Translations under genes and position numbers: made by a program
In this document: piece by piece, positions 1 to 6,979 of the stretch
Layout of the letters: each line of letters begins with the position of its first letter
Numbering within the stretch: position 1 is the first letter of the stretch
Notes under the pieces: generated by a model
Told to the model about the DNA's origin: nothing
Databases searched by the model: none
The model's input: the letters and a program-made list of their open reading frames with translations, nothing else
DNA from: Chloroflexota bacterium
Lineage (GTDB): Bacteria; Chloroflexota; Anaerolineae; UBA1429
DNA length: 12,926 nt
Direction: 5' to 3'
NCBI GenBank assembly: GCA_014360745.1
Contig: JACIWY010000061.1
Coordinates: 1-12,926 of the forward strand

Positions 1-125
1 ATCTAACCCCGCCTTGCGGCGGGGAACCTCCACCTCGTCAACTGCCACTTGAGCGCGGTAGGAACCCGTGGCCACAAATAATGACGCTCCGTGTAGCAGC
101 CCATGCGCTATCCTTCCCGAACGAG
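1..125. other. Short intergenic segment without a convincing gene
   Basis: Apart from the hairpin at 7-24 I see no RNA gene here. A 33-codon minus-strand frame (start ATG at 104, stop at 3) follows an AAGGA-like ribosome site just after the DUF512 stop. It runs through the hairpin and has no recognisable sequence, so it is not called as a gene. Confidence 0.5.
7..24. other. Perfect GC hairpin at the left edge
   Basis: CCCCGCC pairs with GGCGGGG around a TTGC loop, which reads GCAA, a GNRA-type tetraloop, on the minus strand. It lies about 100 bases downstream of the DUF512 gene stop, so it could help end that minus-strand transcript. However, only TTAGAT follows on that side, not a real T-tract, so a standard intrinsic terminator is not supported. 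The repeat-like shape (AAC after the stem) also recalls a CRISPR repeat, but only one copy is visible. Confidence 0.5.
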
Positions 126-1523
126 TTATCTCTTCTCTTTACCGCCTCCTTTCCCTTTGTTTATATGCCCTAGTTTAGCATGGATCGTCTCTGGCCTGCA
201 AGCAGTTACCACCTCGCTCATCAGCGATGCCGGTGAGACAGGCACGCCTAACTCCTGGCTCAGCGTCGGCACGGTCATGTCGTCCAATGTTACCTGGCCA
301 CTGGCATCGAGCATGCTGCGTGGGATGAACACCCGTTGGCCCAGTTCCAGGCCCCGTAGGGCCTCGATCACGTCTTTGCCCGCGAGCAGACCCGAGACGG
401 TCACCGTCTCGCCGAGCAGGTGGTTGGTAACGACCACCAAGCGCACGGGAAAACCGGCAAGGCGCTCGAACTCGGCGGCGATCCCGGCCATGATCGGCGC
501 GATCAAGGTGCCGCAGACCAAGGTGATGCCCGAAAGGAGCGCTTTATGGGCGGCGAACCGGCCGGGGCGCAGCTTCGTCTTGGCTCTGGCCCAATCGTCC
601 AGCAATCGCCGCACCAAGCCGACGCCGTTTTCCAACTGGGCGGGATCGTCGTAAAAGGCGGCCTCGGGCAAAGGCCGGCCGGCCAGCAGGTAAAGCTCGT
701 CGGAGGGGTAGAGCCAGGTCTTGTGCAGGCGGCGCTTGAGACGCGGGCGCCAGGAATCGGCCAGGGCCAGGACCTCCGCGGCCTCGTCGGGGCGCAGGAG
801 CCTCAGCGGCCCACGGCAGTAGCGGGTCAGCCCCACGGGCACCAGGGCCAGTGTCTGCACCGTCGGCCATAGCGCGAACAGCTCGACGATCGAGCGGCGC
901 AGTGTCTCGCCGTCGTTCACGCCAGGCCAGAGGACGATCTGGCCGTGCACCTGGATATCCATCTCGGCCAGGCGCTGCAACTGGGGCAAGATGGCCGGGG
1001 CCTGCGGGTTGCCCAGGATGTGGCGACGCACGGCGTCGTCGGTGGCGTGGATCGACACGTACAGCGGGGAAAGGCGCTGCTCGCCGATGCGCTGCCAATC
1101 TTCCTCGGTGAGGTTGGTCAAAGTGATGAAATTCCCCTGTAGGAAGGAATAACGGTAGTCATCGTCGCGCAAATAGAGGGAAGCGCGTAGCGGCCGACCG
1201 GAGGGCAGGTCGCTCGGCCGGGGCATTTGTTGCACGAAACAAAAGGGGCAGCGGTTGTTGCACTGGCGCAGGCCATCGAAGACGATACCGTCGAACTCGA
1301 GGCCCAGCGATTCGTCGTAATCGCGTTCGATCTCGAGACGATAACGTACCCCACCACGTTCGACAACGAGCTCCAGCTCTTCCTCGGCGGTGTAAAAATG
1401 GTAATCGACGAGGTCGCGCAGGGGATGGCCGTTGACCGAGACAAGCCGGTCGCCCGGCTCCAGGCCTACCTCCTCGCCCACCGAGCCGGGCTCTACGGCG
1501 ACGATCAACCCACCGGCGCTCAT
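126..1523 (-). CDS. PDZ / radical-SAM-like / DUF512 iron-sulfur protein
   Basis: This 465-residue protein has three parts. Residues 1-70 form a PDZ-like domain (VEPGSVGEEVGLEPGD, then SVNG). A radical-SAM-like core follows with the cluster motif C88-x3-C92-x2-C95 (CNNRCPFCF) and a DDDYRYSFLQGNFITLTNL block. The C-terminal DUF512 region starts at about residue 300 and contains GTLIAP and TVSGLLAGKD. The architecture matches the family annotated in cyanobacteria as TIGR03279 and in Firmicutes as DUF512 proteins, whose reaction is not established to my knowledge. The motif implies a 4Fe-4S cluster and probable SAM chemistry; substrate and partner are unknown. It is likely cytoplasmic, as no signal peptide or membrane segment is seen. 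The start ATG overlaps the cmk stop by 4 nt (ATGA), which implies translational coupling, and GAGAG lies 6 nt upstream of it. The tail is lysine/glycine-rich (KGKGGGKEKR). Family identity is firm; function is not. Confidence 0.93.
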   Translation of the reverse strand: MSAGGLIVAVEPGSVGEEVGLEPGDRLVSVNGHPLRDLVDYHFYTAEEELELVVERGGVRYRLEIERDYDESLGLEFDGIVFDGLRQCNNRCPFCFVQQMPRPSDLPSGRPLRASLYLRDDDYRYSFLQGNFITLTNLTEEDWQRIGEQRLSPLYVSIHATDDAVRRHILGNPQAPAILPQLQRLAEMDIQVHGQIVLWPGVNDGETLRRSIVELFALWPTVQTLALVPVGLTRYCRGPLRLLRPDEAAEVLALADSWRPRLKRRLHKTWLYPSDELYLLAGRPLPEAAFYDDPAQLENGVGLVRRLLDDWARAKTKLRPGRFAAHKALLSGITLVCGTLIAPIMAGIAAEFERLAGFPVRLVVVTNHLLGETVTVSGLLAGKDVIEALRGLELGQRVFIPRSMLDASGQVTLDDMTVPTLSQELGVPVSPASLMSEVVTACRPETIHAKLGHINKGKGGGKEKR

Positions 1524-2251
1524 GGGCTGCTCTCACAACAACGCCGCAAAGCTCTGGCAGCCAACGCCAGCACCCGCTCGACCACCTGCTCTATGGATAG
1601 ATCGGTGCTGTCGATGATCACGGCGTCCTCGGCGGCGCACAATGGGGCGGCATCGCGCGAGCTATCGATCTGGTCGCGGCGGCGCAAATCGGCCAACACC
1701 GCGGCCATATCAGCGGTTTGGCCACGTTGGATCATCTCTATGTAGCGGCGACGGGCACGCTCCTCGACGCTGGCGTCCAAATAGATCTTGACCTCGGCCT
1801 GAGGCAACACCACCGTGCCAATGTCACGGCCCACCATCACCACACCTCCGGGCGCGCCGATGCGCCGTTGTTGCTCAGTGAGCGCCCGGCGCACGCCTCG
1901 GTAAGCCGACACCGGCGAGACGTAGTGATTGACCTCCGGCTCGCGGATCTTCCAGGTCACGTCCACACCATCGGCCAAGACGGTGTATTGACGGCCATCG
2001 TCAATGGTGGGGGGCTCAACCTGGATGAGCAACGTCTCGGCTAGGCGGGTCACGGCGGCCTCGTCCTCGATGGGGATGCCACGTTCTAGGGCTGCCCAGG
2101 TTACCGCACGGTACATGACGCCGGTATCAAAATAAAGATAGCCCAGCCGGTCGGCGACGATCCCCCCGACGGTGCTCTTGCCCGAGGCGGCGGGCCCGTC
2201 GATCGCGATGGTAATACGACAGGCGAGGGTTTGTTGAGGGGATGTTGCCAT
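1520..2251 (-). CDS. cmk: Cytidylate kinase (CMP/dCMP kinase)
   Basis: The product transfers phosphate from ATP to CMP or dCMP, giving CDP/dCDP for nucleic acid and lipid precursor supply in the cytoplasm. The 243 residues carry the P-loop GPAASGKST at 19-27, the DTGVMYRAVT block at 42-51 that is characteristic of bacterial Cmk, GRDIGT at 141-146, and the lid/substrate segment RRDQIDSSRD at 191-200 followed by APL. The length is close to the usual 220-230, with a short N-terminal extension before the first strand. The start ATG follows the pseudouridine synthase stop by 2 nt and the stop overlaps the DUF512 start by 4 nt, so it is the middle gene of a coupled trio. The ribosome site (AAGGAAAG) is unusually far from the ATG, which also fits coupling. 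Assignment is very secure. Confidence 0.97.
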   Translation of the reverse strand: MATSPQQTLACRITIAIDGPAASGKSTVGGIVADRLGYLYFDTGVMYRAVTWAALERGIPIEDEAAVTRLAETLLIQVEPPTIDDGRQYTVLADGVDVTWKIREPEVNHYVSPVSAYRGVRRALTEQQRRIGAPGGVVMVGRDIGTVVLPQAEVKIYLDASVEERARRRYIEMIQRGQTADMAAVLADLRRRDQIDSSRDAAPLCAAEDAVIIDSTDLSIEQVVERVLALAARALRRCCESSP

Positions 2252-2253
2252 AA

Positions 2254-3153
2254 TTATTTCGCTTTCCTTTGCCCAAAACTTGGCCGAGGTCTTACATACC
2301 TATCCAAAGCATCTTCTTTTACATTGTCGTTGGGCTTGGTGCGGTCGCCGTTTTGGGCAAGCAACCCGACGGCGCGACGTAGCTCGCGGATTTCGTCGTC
2401 GCGGAGCCAGCGGCCCTGGCCGGGCCGAAGGTTGCCCAGATGCAGATTGGCCATGCGCACGCGCACCAAACGCTCGGCTCGATACCCCAAAGCCTCCAAC
2501 ATGCGCCGGATCTGCCGTTTGCGTCCTTCGACCAGGATAAAGCGCACCCACTGCCTCCCTTCCGGCGCAGGCTGGCCGCGCCAGCGCCACCCCTCGGGCA
2601 ACGGCGAGACCACCTGCGCGCGGGCCGGTCGCCTCTCGCCCGCCAAAGAGAGGCCTGCCTCCAGCCGGCGCGCATCTTTCGGCGACACTTGGCCTTGTAC
2701 GAGGACGAGATATTCCTTCTCGTGCTTATAGCGCGGGTGAAGAAGGCGTTCGGCCAATTCGCCATCGTCGGTGAGAAGCAACAAGCCCTCGCTGTCTTTG
2801 TCCAACCGGCCGACGGGATAGAGCCTGCATCCTTCGGCGCTCCCCTGCTCCATAGGGAGAAGATCGATCACGGTGGGCCGGCCAAAAGGATCATGGGCCG
2901 TGGAAAGATGGCCCACAGGCTTGTAGAGCAGATAATAGCGCCGTTCGCGATCGATGCGCAACGGTCGGCCGTCCACTTCGATGCGATCTGTCGCCGGATC
3001 CACGCGGGTGCCCAGCTCGGTGATAACCTGGCCGTTGACCTTGACCCGCCCGGCTAAAATGTACGTTTCGCATTTGCGCCGCGAGGCGATGCCCACGCAG
3101 GCCATCACCTTTTGCAAGCGCTCGCCTCGAGTCTTATCGTGTCGGGCGGACAT
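2254..3153 (-). CDS. rluB: RluB/RsuA-family pseudouridine synthase
   Basis: This enzyme isomerises a specific uridine in ribosomal RNA to pseudouridine, probably in 23S rRNA as RluB does; an RsuA-like 16S target cannot be excluded from sequence alone. Residues 11-60 form an S4 RNA-binding domain (RLQKVMACVGIASRRKCE, then GRVKVNG). The catalytic domain begins at about 70 (YYLLYKPVGHLST) and contains GRLDKDSEGLLLLT, with Asp118 as the expected nucleophile. Further family blocks are KEYLVLVQG and EGRKRQIRRML. The 299 residues end in a basic, low-complexity tail after about 245 without a recognised domain. The start lies 20 nt inside the upstream carboxypeptidase gene and the stop is 2 nt before cmk, so it is translated from a polycistronic mRNA. 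Pairing with cmk is a common arrangement in bacteria. Family is certain; the RluB versus RsuA choice is moderately so. Confidence 0.94.
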   Translation of the reverse strand: MSARHDKTRGERLQKVMACVGIASRRKCETYILAGRVKVNGQVITELGTRVDPATDRIEVDGRPLRIDRERRYYLLYKPVGHLSTAHDPFGRPTVIDLLPMEQGSAEGCRLYPVGRLDKDSEGLLLLTDDGELAERLLHPRYKHEKEYLVLVQGQVSPKDARRLEAGLSLAGERRPARAQVVSPLPEGWRWRGQPAPEGRQWVRFILVEGRKRQIRRMLEALGYRAERLVRVRMANLHLGNLRPGQGRWLRDDEIRELRRAVGLLAQNGDRTKPNDNVKEDALDRYVRPRPSFGQRKAK

Positions 3154-4255
3154 AGAGAGGAACCTCGGTCAGCACGCCGCCATCCAACGATACGATCAAC
3201 GCCCCGATCGGCCGCTCCGGGTCGGGGTTGGGATCGGTGTTGTCGATGCGGCGGTACATCGACACCGTGTCCACCTGCCAAGGCTTGACCAGGATGGTCA
3301 ACGGCTGGCGCAGCCAGAAGGAGTGCCAGTTATGCTCCAGGTCTTGATAGCGGTTCTGATGCGTGTCGGGCAGGTCGACATGCAGCTCGGCAAAGTTGTT
3401 ATAGTAGTAGTCCAGCAAGAGCCGGGTGTCGTAAAAACGATCCTTAGAGCCCATGACCACCGAGAGGGCCCGGCCCGCCGGGCGGTCGACCAGCGCGGCC
3501 AAACATTCGCCGGCCTCGTCGGTGGTGCCGGTTTTGATGCCGATGGCGCCCGGGTAGGTGCTGAGCAGCTCGTTGGTCGAATCCAGCTCGCGCCAAGCCG
3601 CGATGGCCTGGGGTCGCCGCACAATGTCGGCAATAACCGCGTTGCGCATGGCCTGTCGGCCGATAACCGCCATGTCAAAGGCGGTGGAATAGTTCTGCGG
3701 GTCGTCGTAGCCATGAGGGTTGGCGAAATGGGTGTCTTTTAATCCCAAGCGAGCGACGTACTCGTTCATCCAACCTACAAAAGTGGCCACATCGCCCCCC
3801 ACGGCGCGGGCGATGGCGTTCGCCGCCGCGTTGTCGGAGGGGATGAGCAGCATAAAGAGCAATTGGCGCAAGCTCAACTCCTCGCCCTTTTTCAGATACA
3901 TGACGCTATAAACGCGCACGTCCCTGGCCTCGATGACGACTTCCATATCTTGGCGGGCGCGCTCGAGGGCCACCAACGCGGTGACCAACTTGGTCATGCT
4001 GGCGGGAGAACGCCGTTCATGCTCATTCTTGGCCAACAGGATCTCGCCGGTGATGTCATCGGCCAGGATATAAGCGGGCGCGGTGAGCTCTGGAGGGGGA
4101 GTCTGGCGCATGGCGCGCACCTGATGGGGGGCGAGCCTGCGACGGGAAGCGTCGCCGTTGGTCAAGACGGGTGGGCCAAACCCTGTGCTCAACAAGCTCA
4201 GCAAGACGAGCAGCAAGAGGATAGGTTTGCTCGTTTGGGAGGGGGTTCTCGGCAT
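3134..4255 (-). CDS. D-alanyl-D-alanine carboxypeptidase (PBP5/DacA-DacF type)
   Basis: A low-molecular-mass penicillin-binding protein that removes the terminal D-Ala from peptidoglycan stem peptides outside the cytoplasmic membrane. Counting from the ATG at 4255, all three serine-peptidase motifs of family S11 are present: SMTK (Ser86 nucleophile, Lys89), SDN at 140-142 and KTG at 241-243. The N-terminus has a hydrophobic signal segment (about residues 12-25, PILLLLVLLSLLSTGFG). A smaller C-terminal region ends in PIGALIVSLDGGVLTEVPL, like the PBP5 C-terminal domain. I see no clear C-terminal amphipathic or membrane anchor. An in-frame TTG at 4270 would add five residues; neither start has a strong ribosome site, and ATG is preferred as the standard codon. 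It starts 41 nt after the decarboxylase stop and overlaps the pseudouridine synthase by 20 nt. Its presence shows the organism makes, or at least edits, peptidoglycan. Confidence 0.95.
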   Translation of the reverse strand: MPRTPSQTSKPILLLLVLLSLLSTGFGPPVLTNGDASRRRLAPHQVRAMRQTPPPELTAPAYILADDITGEILLAKNEHERRSPASMTKLVTALVALERARQDMEVVIEARDVRVYSVMYLKKGEELSLRQLLFMLLIPSDNAAANAIARAVGGDVATFVGWMNEYVARLGLKDTHFANPHGYDDPQNYSTAFDMAVIGRQAMRNAVIADIVRRPQAIAAWRELDSTNELLSTYPGAIGIKTGTTDEAGECLAALVDRPAGRALSVVMGSKDRFYDTRLLLDYYYNNFAELHVDLPDTHQNRYQDLEHNWHSFWLRQPLTILVKPWQVDTVSMYRRIDNTDPNPDPERPIGALIVSLDGGVLTEVPLYVRPTR

Positions 4256-4296
4256 CTCGACTCTCGGCAACCCTTATAAGCGTGGCGAGGATTCTA

Positions 4297-5487
4297 CTAG
4301 AAGGGGGTGAGGGCGTCAAACGCCCTTTTTAGCTCCTCCTGCGCCTGCTCGGCTTCCACCAATTCGACCGGCCCGGCCACCCGCCCGCGGATGACCTCCC
4401 ATCCGCGCCCCATTCCCTCCAGCGCGCCCACCAACGCTTGTTCATAGTCGCGATGGGTGAGGAACACCGTCGTCGGGCCGGTGTCGGTGGAAAAATAGAC
4501 GGGGACGCCGCCGCTACGCAGCTCGTTGCACAGACGAAACAGCTCGATGTTCTCCGGTTCCCAAGCAAAGAGCTTGTGCTCCATCCCTCCGGACATGGTC
4601 ACGCCGTGGAGGCGGATACTGTCCAGCTCTGCCCAACGGCTCAGTTGTTGCCAATCGCCGCGCCATATAGCCTCGGCGCAATCGATGATCTCCTCGCCCC
4701 GGCCGAGTATCCAGGGTTTGAAGAAGGGGCTGCGAGGTGCGTCGAGGTGCGCCTGCTCCGTTTTCAAGCCGATGCGCGAGGGGAGGGGCACGGTGATGAG
4801 ACGCAGGTCATCGAGCTCACTAGCGGCATCCAGGCGGACTGCCACGCTCTCCTCGTGGGGTATACCGGGATAAGAGAGCCAGAGCGAGACGCCGCCCACG
4901 GCGCTGCGACAACCCGACCCAGCCAACAGGCGCGCTGTGGTGCTGAGCAGCCGCGTATTGCCCAGGATATCAGCGCCCAACGCCGCCGCCAGCGCCGCCG
5001 CCGCCAATGCCGCCGAAGCCGAGGCGCTGGTGCCCAGCCCCTTGCCGGCTCGTGTAGCCCGCACCACATTGTACGAGATCACCCGCGCTTTGCTGGCGAT
5101 GCCGGCCACCTCTCGCACGGCATCGAGAGTGCGCACCACGCGCGCTCTCTCTCGCCCAATGGCGACCTCCCCGCCGATGACCACCTCATCCTCGGCACGC
5201 GCCGGCTCGAAGGACACCCAAGTGAGGGTATAGGCCGCGCTGTTGTTCACCGAGATGCTGGGCATAAAGGCGGTGCGCCAGTGCCAATCGGCCAGGCCGT
5301 GATATTTGAGGATGCCTTGGATCGGGTAAGCGCGCGCCGCGGCGATGCCCTCGGCGTTGCCGGGTACGGTCGGCCGGGGTGTGTCGCTTACCCACAACCC
5401 GCGCGCCTGGAGATGCTGCAGGATGCGCTCGTGCGCTGCGCGCAAAGGCGCGACGGTATCCTCAAACCCCAATGGAATGGCGGTCAT
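4297..5487 (-). CDS. mvaD: Phosphomevalonate / diphosphomevalonate decarboxylase (GHMP kinase superfamily)
   Basis: This is a mevalonate-pathway decarboxylase giving isopentenyl (di)phosphate by ATP-driven loss of CO2 and phosphate. From the ATG at 5487 it has 396 residues: ILKYHG at 59-64 (equivalent of the KYWGK block of classical enzymes), PSISVN at 76-81, the GHMP phosphate loop GKGLGTSASASAA at 148-160, GSGCRS at 190-195, and STDTGPTT at 333-340, where Asp335 aligns with the catalytic Asp of the FDAGPN motif. The sequence diverges from classical diphosphomevalonate decarboxylases and resembles the Chloroflexota form that, in Roseiflexus castenholzii, acts on mevalonate 5-phosphate and works with isopentenyl phosphate kinase. 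Which substrate is used here cannot be read directly, and no kinase partner is in the window. The reading frame extends to a TTG at 5595, but that would overlap the upstream gene, whereas the ATG leaves a 40-nt gap. A GGAG sits unusually close to this ATG. Confidence 0.9.
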   Translation of the reverse strand: MTAIPLGFEDTVAPLRAAHERILQHLQARGLWVSDTPRPTVPGNAEGIAAARAYPIQGILKYHGLADWHWRTAFMPSISVNNSAAYTLTWVSFEPARAEDEVVIGGEVAIGRERARVVRTLDAVREVAGIASKARVISYNVVRATRAGKGLGTSASASAALAAAALAAALGADILGNTRLLSTTARLLAGSGCRSAVGGVSLWLSYPGIPHEESVAVRLDAASELDDLRLITVPLPSRIGLKTEQAHLDAPRSPFFKPWILGRGEEIIDCAEAIWRGDWQQLSRWAELDSIRLHGVTMSGGMEHKLFAWEPENIELFRLCNELRSGGVPVYFSTDTGPTTVFLTHRDYEQALVGALEGMGRGWEVIRGRVAGPVELVEAEQAQEELKRAFDALTPF

Positions 5488-5527
5488 ACTCCGGCTTGCC
5501 GAGAAGAACCCTGGTGCGCGCCCCTTC

Positions 5528-5800
5528 TCATTCCGAACGCTGACCCAGCAAGTCGCGCAGTCGCGCCAGTTCCTGCTCGATGGGCCAGGTGTCAAAGGCC
5601 AGCACTAAAAGCAGGATGATATTGGCCAACGGGATGAACATCAGCAGGCCCAGCGCACCGCTGTAACCGGCCTTGGAACAGATACGCCACCAGATCACGA
5701 GGGTCAAGATCAAGCCGATCAGTCCGACAAGCGCGCCGATCAACAGGGCCGCGCCACCGACAATCGGAAAGCGCGGAGGGACGGGTGGGACACGTTGCAT
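5528..5800 (-). CDS. Small two-helix membrane protein of unknown function
   Basis: A 90-residue protein with a proline-rich start (VPPVPPRFP), a first hydrophobic helix at about 13-38 (GGAALLIGALVGLIGLILTL), a short loop WWRICSKAGYSG, a second helix at about 47-69 (GALGLLMFIPLANIILLLVLAF) and a charged cytoplasmic-looking tail EQELARLRDLL that could form a short coiled coil. The KAGYSGALGLLMFIPLANI type of segment occurs in many small uncharacterised bacterial membrane proteins. The start is well supported: ATG with AGGAG 9 nt upstream (5810-5814). It sits 83 nt after the amidase-family stop, behind an inverted repeat, and 40 nt before the mevalonate decarboxylase. No catalytic residues are evident; a role as a membrane adaptor is only a guess from the charged tail. 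Confidence 0.85.
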   Translation of the reverse strand: MQRVPPVPPRFPIVGGAALLIGALVGLIGLILTLVIWWRICSKAGYSGALGLLMFIPLANIILLLVLAFDTWPIEQELARLRDLLGQRSE

Positions 5801-5826
5801 GATTTTTAACTCCTATCATAGTGGCC

Positions 5827-5874
5827 AGGTGGCGGGCATTTTGGAGCCCATCTGGGGGCCGTGCCTCGCCACCT
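5827..5874 (-). other. Inverted repeat in the leader of the small membrane-protein gene
   Basis: Eight-base arms AGGTGGCG (5827-5834) and CGCCACCT (5867-5874) match perfectly. The 32 bases between them can form a smaller GCCC/GGGC helix (5846-5849 with 5856-5859). No T-tract follows on the minus strand, so it is not a standard terminator. It fills most of the 83-nt gap between the amidase-family stop and the ribosome site of the next gene. It may be a processing or stability element or a leader structure. Confidence 0.5.
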
Positions 5875-5883
5875 TATAGCTTG

Positions 5884-6795
5884 CTATTTTCGGGGCAGCC
5901 AGCGTTTAGGCACTTTGCAGACCATCGTATAGGCCGGATCAAAGACGTTGCCGACGTCATAGGCCACGCATTGGCCGAGAAGGATGCTGGCCCCCATAAC
6001 GTCCAGGCCGTATTCCGCGCGCAGCCAACGCAACATTTCGGTGGTGGCATGTTGCACGCCCTGATCCAGAGGGCGGGCGTTGCCCATAGTAAAGATAGAG
6101 TCGGCGTTCTCGCCCCGTGGCCAGCCGATCTCTTTGCCCTTGTGAAGGCGCACCGTCAATTCGACATCGAACGAGATCTCGATGCCGGTGCCGGTGATCT
6201 CCCCATCGCCTTGCAGAGCATGGCCGTCGCCGACAAAGAGCAGCGCCCCGGGTTCGAACACGGGGAAGTAGACGCTGACGCCGGCCCGCAAACCGCGATA
6301 ATCCATGTTGCCGCCGTGTGGCCCCGAGGTGGCCGAGGAGATGGCCTGATGCCGCGAGGGAGCTACTCCCAGGCAGCCCAGCATGGGCTCGATCGGCATC
6401 GTCGTGCCGGTCAGGCGCGTCTCCGGCTCGATCAATGTGGCCGTACCGCCCTGCAGGTCGAGGCGCCAGCGCGCCAGCTCTACGTCGCTCTGTATCTCGG
6501 GCACGTAGGGCGGGTCGACGACGTGCGCGGCTATCACCGTGCGCGTCCAACCGAACTCGCGGTTGGGATAGGCCTTGTCGATGGTCACTTGGAGCGTATC
6601 GCCCGGCTCCGCTCCCTCCACAAAGAAGGGGCCGGTGAGCGGGTTGCCGCGCTCGGCCACCTTTTGCTCCTGTTGATCGTAGCCGCGCGCGTCCAGCGTC
6701 TTGGTCACGATCGTGTCACCGCTGGCCACGCGCAGCACGGGCTCGTAGGGGCCAAAGGCGTTGTAATAGAGAGCCGGCTCAAAGATATGCCTCAT
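5884..6795 (-). CDS. Acetamidase/formamidase family protein
   Basis: Members of this family (FmdA/AmdA) hydrolyse short amides such as formamide or acetamide to ammonia and the acid. The 303-residue product shows the family blocks in order: VASGDTIVTKTLDARG (23-38), NPLTGPFFVEGAEPGDTLQV (51-70), GCLGVAPS (140-147), SGPHGGNMDY (157-166), GDGHALQGDGEITGTGIE (189-206). His160, Asp190 and His192 fall in the positions expected for metal and active-site binding in the family, although this is inferred. No signal peptide is seen, so it is probably cytoplasmic. The frame is open to a TTG at 6987, but promoter and terminator sequences lie in that stretch. ATG 6795 has a perfect AGGAGG 10 nt upstream; ATG 6831 is a weaker alternative that would add 12 residues. 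No amide transporter or regulator is adjacent, so the physiological substrate is open. Confidence 0.92.
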   Translation of the reverse strand: MRHIFEPALYYNAFGPYEPVLRVASGDTIVTKTLDARGYDQQEQKVAERGNPLTGPFFVEGAEPGDTLQVTIDKAYPNREFGWTRTVIAAHVVDPPYVPEIQSDVELARWRLDLQGGTATLIEPETRLTGTTMPIEPMLGCLGVAPSRHQAISSATSGPHGGNMDYRGLRAGVSVYFPVFEPGALLFVGDGHALQGDGEITGTGIEISFDVELTVRLHKGKEIGWPRGENADSIFTMGNARPLDQGVQHATTEMLRWLRAEYGLDVMGASILLGQCVAYDVGNVFDPAYTMVCKVPKRWLPRK

Positions 6796-6805
6796 CACAA
6801 AGGGG

Positions 6806-6811
6806 CCTCCT
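6806..6811 (-). promoter_or_regulatory. Shine-Dalgarno site that decides the amidase start
   Basis: AGGAGG on the minus strand ends 10 nt before ATG 6795. The upstream ATG at 6831 has only GAGGG about 11 nt away. The perfect match, and the fact that the protein then begins close to the conserved family region, favour the shorter form. Confidence 0.6.
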
Positions 6812-6867
6812 GTTGAGGATTGATAGGACATCGGTAGTTCTACCCTCGTGGTTCGATGGGCTAGGTG

Positions 6868-6896
6868 AGTATAACGCAAGGGGGGCAACAAGTAAA
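6868..6896 (-). promoter_or_regulatory. Sigma70-type promoter for the amidase-family gene and perhaps the whole downstream set
   Basis: On the minus strand TTTACT (6891-6896) and TATACT (6868-6873) are separated by exactly 17 nt. They match the -35 consensus at 4 of 6 and the -10 consensus at 5 of 6. The predicted transcription start is near 6861, upstream of both candidate ATGs. It lies immediately downstream of the hydrolase terminator, as expected for a fresh transcription unit. All minus-strand genes from here to 126 could be read from it, since no clear terminator interrupts them. Confidence 0.6.
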
Positions 6897-6944
6897 CTCT
6901 CGCGGAGCCGGGAATGCTAAAGCTCGGCTTGCGCATTTCCAACG

Positions 6945-6979
6945 AAAAAAGACCCGGCTGAGTGTCACGCCCAGCCGGG
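6945..6979 (-). terminator. Rho-independent terminator of the secreted hydrolase gene
   Basis: On the minus strand CCCGGCTG (6972-6979) pairs perfectly with CAGCCGGG (6953-6960) around an 11-nt loop. TC and then six T residues follow (6945-6950). It begins 28 nt after the hydrolase stop codon and precedes the next promoter, so position, stem and T-tract all agree. Confidence 0.88.

Noticed and set aside
1..30. A CRISPR array call
   Set aside because: Only one repeat-like unit is visible, so no array can be claimed.
3..104. A 33-codon minus-strand frame after the DUF512 gene
   Set aside because: It has an acceptable ribosome site but no recognisable sequence and runs through a perfect hairpin; too little evidence.
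5488..5595. A 36-residue N-terminal extension of the decarboxylase from TTG 5595
   Set aside because: It would overlap the small membrane-protein gene by 68 nt and has no counterpart in the family; ATG 5487 fits the intergenic spacing.
4438..5619. A 393-codon open frame on the plus strand
   Set aside because: It is antisense to the decarboxylase gene, whose motifs are unmistakable; the shadow is rich in Arg, Gly and His with no domain.
5815..5820. TATGAT as a -10 box for the small membrane-protein gene
   Set aside because: It touches the AGGAG ribosome site, so transcription would start too late to include that site, and no -35 is present.
5821..6816. A 331-codon open frame on the plus strand
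   Set aside because: It mirrors the amidase-family gene in antisense, has no family motif, and its composition is that of a GC-rich shadow frame.
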